DNA of 64,000 nt from Paraburkholderia bannensis NBRC 103871 (GCF_000685015.1 NZ_BAYA01000004.1:62001-126000); one strand, 5' to 3'; positions 54,664 through 63,520 are shown, counted from the first letter of the stretch. The notes: generated from the letters alone by a model not told the origin. Program-made: numbers and translations.

Positions 54664-54933
54664 TCATTGACCTTCGCCGAACTTATCGGCGATCAGCTTG
54701 AGCAGCGCGCTCATGGCGTCGGTCTCGTCCGGGCCTTCCGTTTCGATCAGCACCGTGCTGCCGATGCCCGCCGCCAGCATCATCACGCCCATGATGCTCT
54801 TGGCGTTGATCCGGCGGCCATTGCGGCTCATCCAGATTTCCGACTGATAGTTGCCCGCCAGTTGCGTCAGCTTCGCCGACGCCCGCGCATGCAGGCCGAG
54901 TTTGTTCACGATGGTCGTTTCTTGTTGCAGCAT
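54664..54933 (-). CDS. ptsH: Phosphocarrier protein HPr
   Basis: An 89-residue phosphocarrier from the ATG at 54933. His15 in NKLGLHARASAKLTQ is the phosphorylation site for EI. Ser46 in NAKSIMGVMMLAAGIG is the position phosphorylated by HPr kinase in bacteria that have one; betaproteobacteria usually do, and hprK would be elsewhere. It lies downstream of the mannose-type EIIA gene and upstream of the EI gene. Confidence 0.97.
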   Translation of the reverse strand: MLQQETTIVNKLGLHARASAKLTQLAGNYQSEIWMSRNGRRINAKSIMGVMMLAAGIGSTVLIETEGPDETDAMSALLKLIADKFGEGQ

Positions 54934-55080
54934 AGGTCGATCCAGGCGCAGTGTGTTGAGGTAATGCTGTGGGATTGTGCGTCGCGCGCGCAATACGCGC
55001 GCGCTGCGCGTCCGGGCACACGCTGGGGCGTGCGCCGCGGGCTTGCTGTTCGAGATGGGCCCAAGCCGGGTCGATCCGGC

Positions 55081-55677
55081 TCAGGCCGTGCCAGCAGGTT
55101 TGAGCGCCATCGCCGGTGCTGCCGCTGCGGCGCTTGCGGCGGTGATGGTGGCTTGCGCGCGCTCCGACGCCCCGACCTTGGCCGCGCTGCTTGCAGCGGC
55201 AGCGCTGACGGCGGCCTTGGCGACGGCTTCCGAAGCCGCTTCGGCGCACGGCGTAGGCGCGCAGCCGCAATCGTTGGCAGGAGGCGGCGTGCTCGGGCCG
55301 ATGGGCTGGACGCCCTTGCTCGCGCCCGCCAGCGCCTTTTCCACCAGCGTATCGAGCGGCGTTGCGCGGTAACAGACCGCGCGCACCAGCATCGGCAGGT
55401 TGACGCCCGCCAGCACGCGCACCTGAGGCACCGTGGCCAGACGCGCGGCGATGTTGGAAGGCGTAGCCCCGAACATGTCGGTGAGCACGAGTGCCCCGTT
55501 TTCCTCGCGCAGGCGCTCGATTTCGGCGTTCGCCTGGGCGACGACCACAGCGGGGTCGCTGTCGGGCAACACGTCCAGAGCGCCGATGCGCGCCGGACAG
55601 CCGCCGTAGATGTGGGCAATGCATTCGCGCAGCGCAGTAGCGAGCGGTGCGTGAGCGATGATCAGAATCCCTGCCAT
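55081..55677 (-). CDS. Mannose-type PTS EIIA protein with a long low-complexity tail
   Basis: A 198-residue protein. Residues 1-125 form a mannose/fructose-type EIIA domain with phospho-His9 (MAGILIIAHAPLATALRE), the LVLTDMFGATPSNIAARL segment and VLAGVNLPML. From about residue 125 onward the sequence becomes an Ala/Ser/Pro-rich tail with a small cysteine cluster (NDCGCAPTPC), which the family does not need. No EIIB/IIC/IID for mannose is nearby, so with HPr and EI it probably forms a regulatory phosphorelay. It follows gshB after a 433-bp gap. Confidence 0.92.
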   Translation of the reverse strand: MAGILIIAHAPLATALRECIAHIYGGCPARIGALDVLPDSDPAVVVAQANAEIERLREENGALVLTDMFGATPSNIAARLATVPQVRVLAGVNLPMLVRAVCYRATPLDTLVEKALAGASKGVQPIGPSTPPPANDCGCAPTPCAEAASEAVAKAAVSAAAASSAAKVGASERAQATITAASAAAAAPAMALKPAGTA

Positions 55678-56110
55678 GTCAGCGTGACTACAAATAACGG
55701 CTTCGGTTGATGCCTAGGGCCGATCTCCGAAGATCGCGTCCGACAGCGCCGACCTGCGGCCAGCCGTGGGCCATCAGGGTCGGAACATGCGCCGGGTCTT
55801 GCGCTGCTGCGACGTCGATTCTGTCGCAGCGCAAAATCCGGGCGCGGGCTCGCGGCATTGTAGCAGGGTCATTTTCGTGTCGACCATGCGGTTTTGCTCG
55901 CGGTTTTCCCCCGCACTTGCCTTCCAGTTTCCTCTTACCGATGCGCAGGTTTTGTGCCTCGCAGCACGCAAGCGCGCATCCTTAGCCAGAAGATGCCGTC
56001 CCGGCGGCGGGATTCAAGCCGGTTCAAGCGCCCCGCCTCCGCGATTCGAGGGAATCCTCAATCGATTTATAGCCGTTTTTATGCAGGACGTCGCGTCGCT
56101 GCACTGCGGC
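55678..56110. other. 433-bp intergenic region between gshB and the EIIA gene
   Basis: No gene is apparent. The clearest structure is the imperfect inverted repeat at 55799-55834. The region should carry the promoter of the EIIA-HPr-EI group, but I cannot identify a clear -35/-10 pair. Confidence 0.6.
55799..55834. promoter_or_regulatory. Imperfect 12-bp inverted repeat upstream of the EIIA gene
   Basis: TTGCGCTGC-(TGC)-GAC pairs with GTCGCAGCGCAA across a 9-nt spacer, with a 3-nt bulge on one side. It may be an operator or an RNA stem in the leader of the EIIA-HPr-EI mRNA. Confidence 0.4.
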
Positions 56111-57064
56111 TCACGCCGCCGCACGCTCCAGTGCGTCGATGAACATGGCCGCCACGTCGAAGCCGGTCTGCTCCATGATCTCGCGGAAGCACGTCGGGCT
56201 CGTCACGTTGACTTCGGTGAGCCAGTCGCCGATCGCATCGAGCCCCACGAGCAGCAGCCCGCGCTCGACCAGCTTCGGCCCCAGCGTCTTCGCGATTTCC
56301 AGGTCACGCGCCGTGAGCGGCTGCGCCACGCCCAGACCGCCCGCCGCCAGGTTGCCGCGCACCTCGTTGCCCTGCGGAATACGTGCGAGCGAATACGGCA
56401 CCGGCTCGCCGCCGATCAGCAGGATGCGCTTGTCGCCCGCCTTGATTTCGGGGATGAACTTCTGCGCCATCACGCTGCGCGCGCCGTCGTGGCTCAGCAT
56501 TTCGATGATCGAGCCGAGGTTCATGCCGTCGGCCTTCACGCGGAACACGCCCATGCCGCCCATGCCGTCGAGCGGCTTGAGGATCACGTCCTGATGTTCT
56601 TCGTGGAATTTGCGCAGGCGCGCGGCGTCGCGCGTCACGAGCGTCGGCGCGACAAACTGCGCAAATTCGCCGATGGCGAGCTTTTCCGAATGATCGCGGA
56701 TCGCCTGCGGCTTGTTGAAGATCTTCGCGCCCGCGCGCTCGGCGATCTCCAGCAGCCAGGTCGACGTCACGTACTCCATATCGAACGGCGGGTCCTTGCG
56801 CATGATGACGGCGTCGAAACCGGTCAGCGCGCGCGAGTCCGGCGAGTCCTTGAACCAGGTCTCGCGATGCAGGTCGGAAGTGTCGCCGACGATCTCGAAG
56901 CGTCGCACATCGGCTTCGACGTGGCCGTTCACCCAGGCGAGGTGCTGCGGCTCGCACGCGTAGAGCGTGTGGCCGCGCTTCGCGGCCTCGGCCATCATCG
57001 CGTAGGTCGAATCCTTGTAGATCTTGAACCGCTCAAGCGGATCGGCGATGAAGAGAATGTCCAT
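56111..57064 (-). CDS. gshB: Glutathione synthetase
   Basis: ATP-grasp enzyme that joins glycine to gamma-glutamylcysteine. It is 317 residues, the family's length. MDILFIADPLERFKIYKDSTYAMM opens the N-terminal domain. VILKPLDGMGGMGVFRVK is the ATP-binding loop. LLVGLDAIGDWLTEVNVTSPTCFREI is the C-terminal ATP-grasp signature. It lies 108 bp downstream of gshA on the same strand, so the two steps of glutathione synthesis are probably co-expressed. Confidence 0.97.
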   Translation of the reverse strand: MDILFIADPLERFKIYKDSTYAMMAEAAKRGHTLYACEPQHLAWVNGHVEADVRRFEIVGDTSDLHRETWFKDSPDSRALTGFDAVIMRKDPPFDMEYVTSTWLLEIAERAGAKIFNKPQAIRDHSEKLAIGEFAQFVAPTLVTRDAARLRKFHEEHQDVILKPLDGMGGMGVFRVKADGMNLGSIIEMLSHDGARSVMAQKFIPEIKAGDKRILLIGGEPVPYSLARIPQGNEVRGNLAAGGLGVAQPLTARDLEIAKTLGPKLVERGLLLVGLDAIGDWLTEVNVTSPTCFREIMEQTGFDVAAMFIDALERAAA

Positions 57065-57172
57065 GTCGTCCCTGCAGCAAATTGGATGTTGTGCCGGAAA
57101 TTTCCGGCCTTGATGACGGCTGCGCCCGCTCGGAGCGGGCGCAGCAGCGGTTGTTATCGCGTTGAACCGGTC

Positions 57173-58462
57173 TTAGACCTGGATCGCCTCGGGGTCGGTC
57201 TTTTCCAGCTCGACCGATGCCGCCAGCAGCCCCAGACGCGCCACCACGCCGTACATATAGAAGCGGTTCGGCGGCGCGGCGCCGGGCTTGGCGCGCGTAT
57301 CGGGCAACGCCGTGTGCTCGAAACCGAGCGGCACGAAGTGCATGCCGGGCGCGTTAAGGTTCTGGTCGCGCTCGCGGCTGCCGTGCGCACGGTAGAAGCC
57401 GCCCACCACGTAGCGGTCGATCATGTAGACGACCGGCTCGGCGACTTCGTCGCCGATGTGCTCGAACGTGTACACGCCTTCCTGCACGATGACGTCGCGC
57501 ACTTCCAGCCCGTCCTTCGTGGCCGACATCTTCGCACGTTCGCGCTTGGTCAGCGCGGCGACCTCGGATGCGTCGTGCACCGTCATCACGCCGCGACCGT
57601 CGGTGCCGGCGTCGGACTTGATGACCACATAGGGCTTTTCGGTGATGCCGTACTCGCGGTACTTCTTCGCGATCTTCTTGAGCACCGCATCGATCGACGT
57701 GGCCAGTTGCTCTTCGCCCGTGCGCGCCTCGAAATCGACGTTTTCCACGTGCGCGAAGTACGGGTTGATCATCCACGGATCGACGCCGACCATCTTGGCG
57801 AACTTCTTCGCCACGTCGTCATAACAGGAGAAGTGCGTCGACTTGCGGCGCACGGCCCAGGCGGCGTGCAGCGGCGGCAGCAGGTATTGCTCGTGCAGGT
57901 TCTCTAGCACCGACGGAATGCCGCCCGACAGATCGTTGTTCAGCAGGATCGAACACGGATCGAAGTTCTTCAGGCCGAGACGGCGCTGCGAGCGTTCGAG
58001 CGGTTCGAGCACGATCTTCTGGCCGTCGGCCAGCGAGATCGTGACCGGCCCGGCGATGTTCTCGTCGAAGGTGCCGAAACGCACGTTCAGCCCCGCCTGA
58101 CGCATGATCGTTGCCAGGCGCGCGACGTTTTCCAGATAGAAGGCGTTGCGCGTGTGCTGCTCGGGGATCACGAGCAGGTTCTTGGCGTCCGGGCAGATCT
58201 TTTCGACCGCGGCCATGGCGGCCTGCACGGCGAGCGGCAGCACTTCCATCGGCAGGCAATGGAAGGCGCCGGGAAAGAGGTTGGTGTCGACCGGCGCGAG
58301 CTTGAAGCCCGCGTTGCGCAAGTCCACGGAAGCGTAGAAAGGCGGCGTGTGTTCCTGCCATTCGAGGCGGAACCAGCGCTCGATGGCCGGCGTCGCGTCG
58401 AGGATGCGCTGCTCCAGCTCAAGGAGCGGGCCGTTCAACGCCGTAACCAGATGCGGGACCAT
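57173..58462 (-). CDS. gshA: Glutamate-cysteine ligase (proteobacterial, GshA of Burkholderia/Acidithiobacillus type)
   Basis: Catalyses the first and rate-limiting step of glutathione synthesis. It is 429 residues of the lineage distinct from E. coli GshA, recognised by MVPHLVTALNGPLLELEQRILDATP at the start, by VIPEQHTRNAFYLENVARL, and by PYVVIKSDAGTDGRGVMTVHDA, an ATP-grasp-like glycine-rich loop. It is upstream of gshB. About 450 bp without a gene separates it from amtB, and its promoter should be in the first part of that gap. Confidence 0.93.
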   Translation of the reverse strand: MVPHLVTALNGPLLELEQRILDATPAIERWFRLEWQEHTPPFYASVDLRNAGFKLAPVDTNLFPGAFHCLPMEVLPLAVQAAMAAVEKICPDAKNLLVIPEQHTRNAFYLENVARLATIMRQAGLNVRFGTFDENIAGPVTISLADGQKIVLEPLERSQRRLGLKNFDPCSILLNNDLSGGIPSVLENLHEQYLLPPLHAAWAVRRKSTHFSCYDDVAKKFAKMVGVDPWMINPYFAHVENVDFEARTGEEQLATSIDAVLKKIAKKYREYGITEKPYVVIKSDAGTDGRGVMTVHDASEVAALTKRERAKMSATKDGLEVRDVIVQEGVYTFEHIGDEVAEPVVYMIDRYVVGGFYRAHGSRERDQNLNAPGMHFVPLGFEHTALPDTRAKPGAAPPNRFYMYGVVARLGLLAASVELEKTDPEAIQV

Positions 58463-58910
58463 AAGGTATTACTCGCGGACAAAAGCTGATGAATTGTAGG
58501 AAAACCGGGAGCTTAACTGGGGACGATTGCGCCGGTTACAAGATGTTTCCCCTTACATTCCATAGGGTTACTTGCAGTTAGTCGCGAATTCGGCCGTCCG
58601 CCACCCCGTGATGGCCGGTACTGCCCCCGTTATCCACATCGAATATCCATTCTGAACCGCGCGCCCCGTCAGACGCAATGGCGCCGTACGAATCGAAGGG
58701 TCAACCGCAGGGAAAACGGCGGGTTCAACCGGGTAACGCGCAAGTCCGCGTTTTATTCCCCCCTTTTTTCGCCTTCGATGCCGCTGAGCAGAACCCGCGC
58801 CCAAAAAAGAAAGGGCCCGCCATGAAGGCGGGCCCAAGTCGCTGTGCTCCAGTACTGCTACTGCCCTACTGTGCTACGGCACTGCACTACCCCGTGCAAT
58901 CTCTTGCGTT
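58463..58910. other. 448-bp intergenic region between amtB and gshA
   Basis: It holds the amtB terminator (58803-58835), one isolated perfect DnaA-box 9-mer TTATCCACA (58630-58638) and the presumed gshA promoter. I see no gene; a frame on the minus strand here begins inside the terminator and is not credible. Confidence 0.65.
58803..58835 (-). terminator. Rho-independent terminator after amtB
   Basis: On the minus strand GGGCCCGCC pairs with GGCGGGCCC around a 5-nt loop and is followed by TTTCTTTTTT. Confidence 0.9.
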
Positions 58911-60398
58911 TTATTCGACGCGCTCGCCATGGAGGATCACGTCGAGACCTTCGCGTTCTTCTTCTTCCGTCACGCGCAGGCCCATCACCATGTCGATTAC
59001 CTTCAGCAGGATGAAGCTCACCACGCCGCTGTAGATGAGGGTCGTGAGCACGCCCTTGACCTGGAGGATCACGTTGCCGTCGGCGCCGCCGATGTCATGC
59101 ACCGCGAACACGCCCGTCAGGATGGCGCCGATGATGCCGCCGATGCCGTGCACGCCGAACGCGTCGAGCGAATCGTCATAGCCGAACTTGTGCTTGAGCC
59201 ACGTTGCCGACCAGAAGCAGACCACGCCTGCCACCACGCCGATCACGATGGCGCCCATCACACCGACGAAACCCGAAGCCGGCGTCACAGCCACCAGGCC
59301 CGCGACAGCACCCGAAGCGATGCCGAGCACCGACGGCTTGCCCTTGGCGATCCACTCCGCGAACATCCAGCCGAGCGCCGCGCAAGCCGTGGCGATCTGC
59401 GTCGTGAGCATTGCGAAACCGGCACGGCCGTCAGCCGCGACTGCCGAACCCGCGTTGAAGCCGAACCAGCCCACCCACAGCATGGCCGCGCCGATCAGCG
59501 TGAGAACCAGGTTGTGCGGTGCCATGACTTCGCGGCCATAACCGACGCGCTTGCCGAGCACAAGGCAGCAAACCAGACCGGCGATACCGGCGTTGATGTG
59601 CACCACCGTGCCGCCTGCGAAGTCGAGGATGCCTGCGCTTGCCAGCCAGCCGGTCGGTTCCCAGACCATGTGGGCGATCGGCGAGTAGACGATGATCGAC
59701 CAGAGCGACATGAACACCAGCATCGCCGAGAACTTCATGCGGTCAGCAAACGCACCGGTGATGAGCGCCGGCGTGATGATCGCGAACGTCATCTGATAGA
59801 CGAAGTACACGCTTTCCGGAATCGTCGTGGCCAGGTGGCTCACAGTCAGCGTGGTCGCCTTGTCGCCCTTGATGTAGTTCATGCCTTCAAGGAAGACGCG
59901 CGAGAAGCCGCCGATGAACGGGCCGCCCGGCGTGAACGCGAGGCTGTAGCCGATCACCGTCCAGATCACCGTGACGACGCAGGTGATGGCGAAGCTCTGC
60001 ATGAGCGTGGCGAGCACGTTCTTCTTGCGCACCATGCCGCCGTAGAAGAGCGCGAGGCCCGGGATCGTCATGAACAGCACGAGCGCGGTGGAAGTCAGCA
60101 TCCAGGCAGTGTCGCCCGAGTTGATCTTCGACGAATCGACCGAGACCGGTGCGGTCGGTGCTGCTGCGGCAGCGGCTGCAGCAGCGGCCGATGCGTCAGC
60201 CGGCGCGCTGGCTGCGGCTGCCGGAGCCGAAGCGGCGGCTGCCGGTGCGGAAGCTGCGTCTGCAGCGGGCGCGGCAGGCGCGGAAGCAACGGCGGCCGAT
60301 GCCGCTGCGGGAGCGGACGCATCGTCCGCCAGCGCGGCGCCGATGCCGCCAGCCAGCAGCGAGCCGGCCATCAGCAAGGACATCAAAAGTTTGCGCAT
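58911..60398 (-). CDS. amtB: Ammonium transporter with an extended Ala-rich N-terminus
   Basis: Trimeric ammonia/ammonium channel in the inner membrane. It is 495 residues. A signal peptide (MRKLLMSLLMAGSLLAGGIGAALA) is followed by about 70 residues of Ala/Ser/Pro low-complexity sequence, then the eleven-helix core beginning SGDTAWMLTSTALVLFMTIPGLALFYGGMVRKKNVL. AGGTVVHINAGIAGLVCCLVLG carries the first pore histidine, and FDSLDAFGVHGIGGIIGAILTG-type sequence near the end carries the second. It is downstream of glnK and expressed from the sigma-54 promoter at 60894. Confidence 0.96.
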   Translation of the reverse strand: MRKLLMSLLMAGSLLAGGIGAALADDASAPAAASAAVASAPAAPAADAASAPAAAASAPAAAASAPADASAAAAAAAAAAPTAPVSVDSSKINSGDTAWMLTSTALVLFMTIPGLALFYGGMVRKKNVLATLMQSFAITCVVTVIWTVIGYSLAFTPGGPFIGGFSRVFLEGMNYIKGDKATTLTVSHLATTIPESVYFVYQMTFAIITPALITGAFADRMKFSAMLVFMSLWSIIVYSPIAHMVWEPTGWLASAGILDFAGGTVVHINAGIAGLVCCLVLGKRVGYGREVMAPHNLVLTLIGAAMLWVGWFGFNAGSAVAADGRAGFAMLTTQIATACAALGWMFAEWIAKGKPSVLGIASGAVAGLVAVTPASGFVGVMGAIVIGVVAGVVCFWSATWLKHKFGYDDSLDAFGVHGIGGIIGAILTGVFAVHDIGGADGNVILQVKGVLTTLIYSGVVSFILLKVIDMVMGLRVTEEEEREGLDVILHGERVE

Positions 60399-60434
60399 CT
60401 GGGGTTCCTCTTGTCTCTTTCGTTGTCTGGTCGA

Positions 60435-60806
<372 letters not shown>

Positions 60807-60893
60807 TCACTTCTGCAACGGGCGCCTGCGGTGCGGGTCTCGCCCCGCCGACGCACCGCGAGCCAGCCGTTGTTCGGTGCGCGGGGGGTTATT

Positions 60894-60909
60894 AGCAACA
60901 CCCGTGCCA
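60894..60909 (-). promoter_or_regulatory. Sigma-54 (-24/-12) promoter of glnK-amtB
   Basis: On the minus strand TGGCACG-GGTG-TTGCT matches the sigma-54 consensus TGGCACG-N4-TTGCW at every fixed position. Transcription would start near 60883, about 110 nt upstream of the glnK ATG. Activation by NtrC is expected for this operon. Confidence 0.93.
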
Positions 60910-61331
60910 ATTTGATCGAGCGCCGCTCTTTGCGGGATTGCGACGAAGTTCAATGCACGAAGTGCGCATCCCGTGGACAATGCCCGTCCGCACGCCGAAG
61001 TCCGCGCCGCGCGGGCCGCACAAGCCCCTGGCCGAACGGCCAGCGCAGGGCTTGAGCGGTGGCAACGCCAGTCGAGAGTTGCTAGAGTGTTCTCAAGGAT
61101 CAGGCCCGGCAGGATCGCTTCAGATGCACGCGGATAAGCGTGAGAACGAGGCGCGGCGGGCCGCGAAGGACGCACGCAACGCCAGCCCGCGCGCGCAGAA
61201 TGCGGGTCATGTCGGGCACGCGGCTCGCGCTTGCGCGCCGCGCACCAGATATGCACACGGGCATTGAGGGCTTCGCGGGTCTCGCACCAAGATCGATCAC
61301 GACGCGGCGCGAGGCACAGTCGAAACGAAAT

Positions 61332-61350
61332 CTGCACATTTTTTGTGCAG
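61332..61350. promoter_or_regulatory. 19-bp palindrome beside ubiK, NtrC-site-like
   Basis: CTGCACA-TTTTT-TGTGCAG is a perfect inverted repeat. Its core TGCAC-N7-GTGCA fits the NtrC recognition pattern. It lies 16 bp before the ubiK ATG and about 420 bp upstream of the glnK sigma-54 promoter. As RNA it would form a hairpin next to the ubiK ribosome site. Confidence 0.5.
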
Positions 61351-61365
61351 CGAAGGGGAAACCGA

Positions 61366-61635
61366 ATGAAACAACCGAACGACGTATTCAACGACCTACA
61401 GTCGAAGGTCAGCGAACTCTTGCAGAATTCGCCGGCGCGCGATGTCGAGCGCAATGTGCGCGCCATGCTCTCGCAAGGCTTTTCGAAGCTTGAACTGGTG
61501 ACGCGCGAGGAATTCGACGCACAGACCCAGGTGCTGGTGCGCACGCGTCAGCGTCTGGAAGAACTGGAGCGCCGCGTCGCCGAACTCGAACAGAAATTGC
61601 CGGTCAGCGCCAGCTCGACTGGACAGTCCTCCTGA
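61366..61635 (+). CDS. ubiK: Ubiquinone biosynthesis accessory factor UbiK
   Basis: A small YqiC-family protein of 89 residues that supports aerobic ubiquinone synthesis together with UbiJ. The N-terminal half (DVFNDLQSKVSELLQNSPARDVERNVRAML) and the C-terminal coiled coil (REEFDAQTQVLVRTRQRLEELERRVAELEQKL) are typical. The ATG at 61366 has AGGGG upstream. It stands alone on the plus strand between the glnK control region and comM, a neighbourhood common in betaproteobacteria. Confidence 0.93.
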   Translation: MKQPNDVFNDLQSKVSELLQNSPARDVERNVRAMLSQGFSKLELVTREEFDAQTQVLVRTRQRLEELERRVAELEQKLPVSASSTGQSS

Positions 61636-61773
61636 TCAATTTCACCTTCATCAAGGCAAGCGAGCCGTAACGGTTTAGCAATGGAACCGTAAAGGGGCAC
61701 GCGCTTCACCAGCCTGGCGCATGCGAATCGAGCGGATACACCGCCGCGCGTGCGCCGCCTTTCGGAGATTTCC

Positions 61774-63342
61774 ATGTCGCTTGCCGTGGTGAAAAGCCGC
61801 GCGCCGGCTGCTGGCCGCGCGCCCGAAGTGAGCGTCGAAGTTCACCTCGCCAACGGGCTGCCGTCGTTTTCCATCGTCGGCCTGCCCGACCTCGAAGTCC
61901 GCGAAAGCCGCGAGCGCGTACGCGCCGCGCTTTCGAACTGCGGCTTCGATTTCCCCGTCAGACGCATCACCGTCAACCTCGCTCCGGCTGACTTGCCCAA
62001 GGAGTCGGGGCGCTTCGACCTGCCTATTGCGTTAGGCATTCTTGCGGCAAGTGGACAGATTCCCGCCGCCGCCCTCACCCGCGCGCGCGAATTCGCAGGT
62101 GAACTGTCGCTGACTGGCGCGGTACGACCGATGCGCGGCGCGTTCGCGATGGCTTGCGGCACGGCGCGCGCGCATGCCGCCGATGATCCCGGCGACATCG
62201 ATGGCGCTGCGTCGACGCCTTCGCCCGAACTCTATCTTCCCGCCGACAACGCCCCCGAAGCCGCCCTCGTACCCGGCGTGGACGTCTACGCCGTCACCGA
62301 CCTGCGCGCGCTCTGCGGCCATCTCGCGGGCGCCGGAGATGCACGGCTCGCGCCCGTGCGCGCGCCGCTGCTCGACGCGGCGCGCACCACGCCTTTGCCC
62401 GATATGGCCGACGTGATTGGCCAGCGCGGCGCGCGACGGGCACTCGAAGTTGCGGCGGCGGGCGGCCATCATCTGCTGATGGTCGGGCCGCCGGGCGCAG
62501 GCAAGTCGATGCTCGCGGCGCGACTGCCTGGCCTGCTGCCGCCGATGAACGACGAAGAGGCGCTCGCCAGCGCGGCGCTGCTGTCGGCCAGTGCAATCGG
62601 CTTTTCGCCGCAGCAGTGGCGCCGTCGGCCGTTTCGCGCGCCGCATCATTCGTCGAGCGCAGCAGCACTGATCGGCGGACGCAATCCGCCCCAGCCCGGC
62701 GAGATCACGCTCGCGCATCTGGGCGTGTTATTTCTCGACGAGCTTCCTGAGTTCGACCGGCACGTGCTGGAGACGCTGCGCGAGCCGCTGGAAGCCGGTT
62801 CGATCACCATTTCGCGCGCCGCCTGGCAGACCGACTTCCCCGCCGCCTGCCAGCTCGTCGCCGCCATGAACCCGTGCCCGTGTGGATGGCGCGGCGATCC
62901 GTCGGGACGCTGCCGCTGCACGCCCGAAGGCGCGGCGCGCTATCGGCGCAAGCTCTCCGGGCCGCTACTCGACCGCATCGACATCCAGATCGAGTTGCCC
63001 GCTTTGCCGCCTGCCGAACTGGCCTCGCGCGCCACCGCGCCCGGCGAGCGGAGCGACGCGATCGCGGCGCGCGTGGCAGCGGCGCGCGAGCGCCAGCTTG
63101 CTCGCCAGGGCAAAACCAACCGCGAGCTGAGCGGCCGGGAAACCGATGAAGTCTGTCGCCCGGACAGCGCAGGCGAGGCGTTGTTGCGCGAAGCAGGCGA
63201 GCGCTTCGGCTGGTCGGCGCGCGCTTACTATCGCGCGCTCAAGGTCGCGCGTACGGTCGCGGATCTCGCCGGTGCCGCCATGCCCGACGCCGCCCATGTG
63301 GCGGAAGCTGTGCAGTACCGGCGGGCGTTCAGCGATCAGTAG
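61774..63342 (+). CDS. comM: YifB/ComM-family Mg-chelatase-like AAA+ helicase
   Basis: A 522-residue AAA+ ATPase that promotes branch migration during natural transformation in other bacteria. The ATG at 61774 has GGAG 6 nt upstream. An N-terminal Lon-like domain (VEVHLANGLPSFSIVGLPDLEVRESRERVRAAL) precedes Walker A GPPGAGKSMLAARLPGLLP and Walker B VLFLDELPEFDRHVLETLREPLE. AAMNPCPCGWRGDP and a C-terminal Mg-chelatase helical part (residues about 430-515) complete the family pattern. It lies downstream of ubiK. Confidence 0.95.
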   Translation: MSLAVVKSRAPAAGRAPEVSVEVHLANGLPSFSIVGLPDLEVRESRERVRAALSNCGFDFPVRRITVNLAPADLPKESGRFDLPIALGILAASGQIPAAALTRAREFAGELSLTGAVRPMRGAFAMACGTARAHAADDPGDIDGAASTPSPELYLPADNAPEAALVPGVDVYAVTDLRALCGHLAGAGDARLAPVRAPLLDAARTTPLPDMADVIGQRGARRALEVAAAGGHHLLMVGPPGAGKSMLAARLPGLLPPMNDEEALASAALLSASAIGFSPQQWRRRPFRAPHHSSSAAALIGGRNPPQPGEITLAHLGVLFLDELPEFDRHVLETLREPLEAGSITISRAAWQTDFPAACQLVAAMNPCPCGWRGDPSGRCRCTPEGAARYRRKLSGPLLDRIDIQIELPALPPAELASRATAPGERSDAIAARVAAARERQLARQGKTNRELSGRETDEVCRPDSAGEALLREAGERFGWSARAYYRALKVARTVADLAGAAMPDAAHVAEAVQYRRAFSDQ

Positions 63343-63503
63343 TGCGGATCAACCGGGCTGTGGGTTCACCCATCGGCATGGCTCGTCGCGCGTCACTTCA
63401 GCGCAACTGGCTCGGCCTCGACACGCCCGCTTCATGCGCCCAGACAACCGAAACCCCGCCCTCACCGCAACTTATCCAATCCGTCAGAAGGATCAAAAAA
63501 TCG

Positions 63504-63520
63504 AAGTCAAGACTTGACTT
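63504..63520. promoter_or_regulatory. 17-bp palindrome downstream of comM
   Basis: AAGTCAAG-A-CTTGACTT is a perfect inverted repeat with a single central base, 162 bp after comM. It is probably a protein-binding site; the protein is unknown. Confidence 0.4.

Noticed and set aside
55766..57907. Plus-strand open frame of about 710 codons
   Set aside because: It is antisense to gshB and gshA. Its composition is Arg/His/Val-rich, as expected from the complement of GC-rich coding sequence.
58568..58837. Possible 89-codon gene on the minus strand upstream of gshA
   Set aside because: It begins inside the amtB terminator, has no ribosome site and shows no recognisable sequence.
60951..60971. Second NtrC site, ATGCACG...GCGCAT
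   Set aside because: The half-sites GCAC and GTGC are separated by 3 bp instead of 7, so it does not fit the NtrC spacing.
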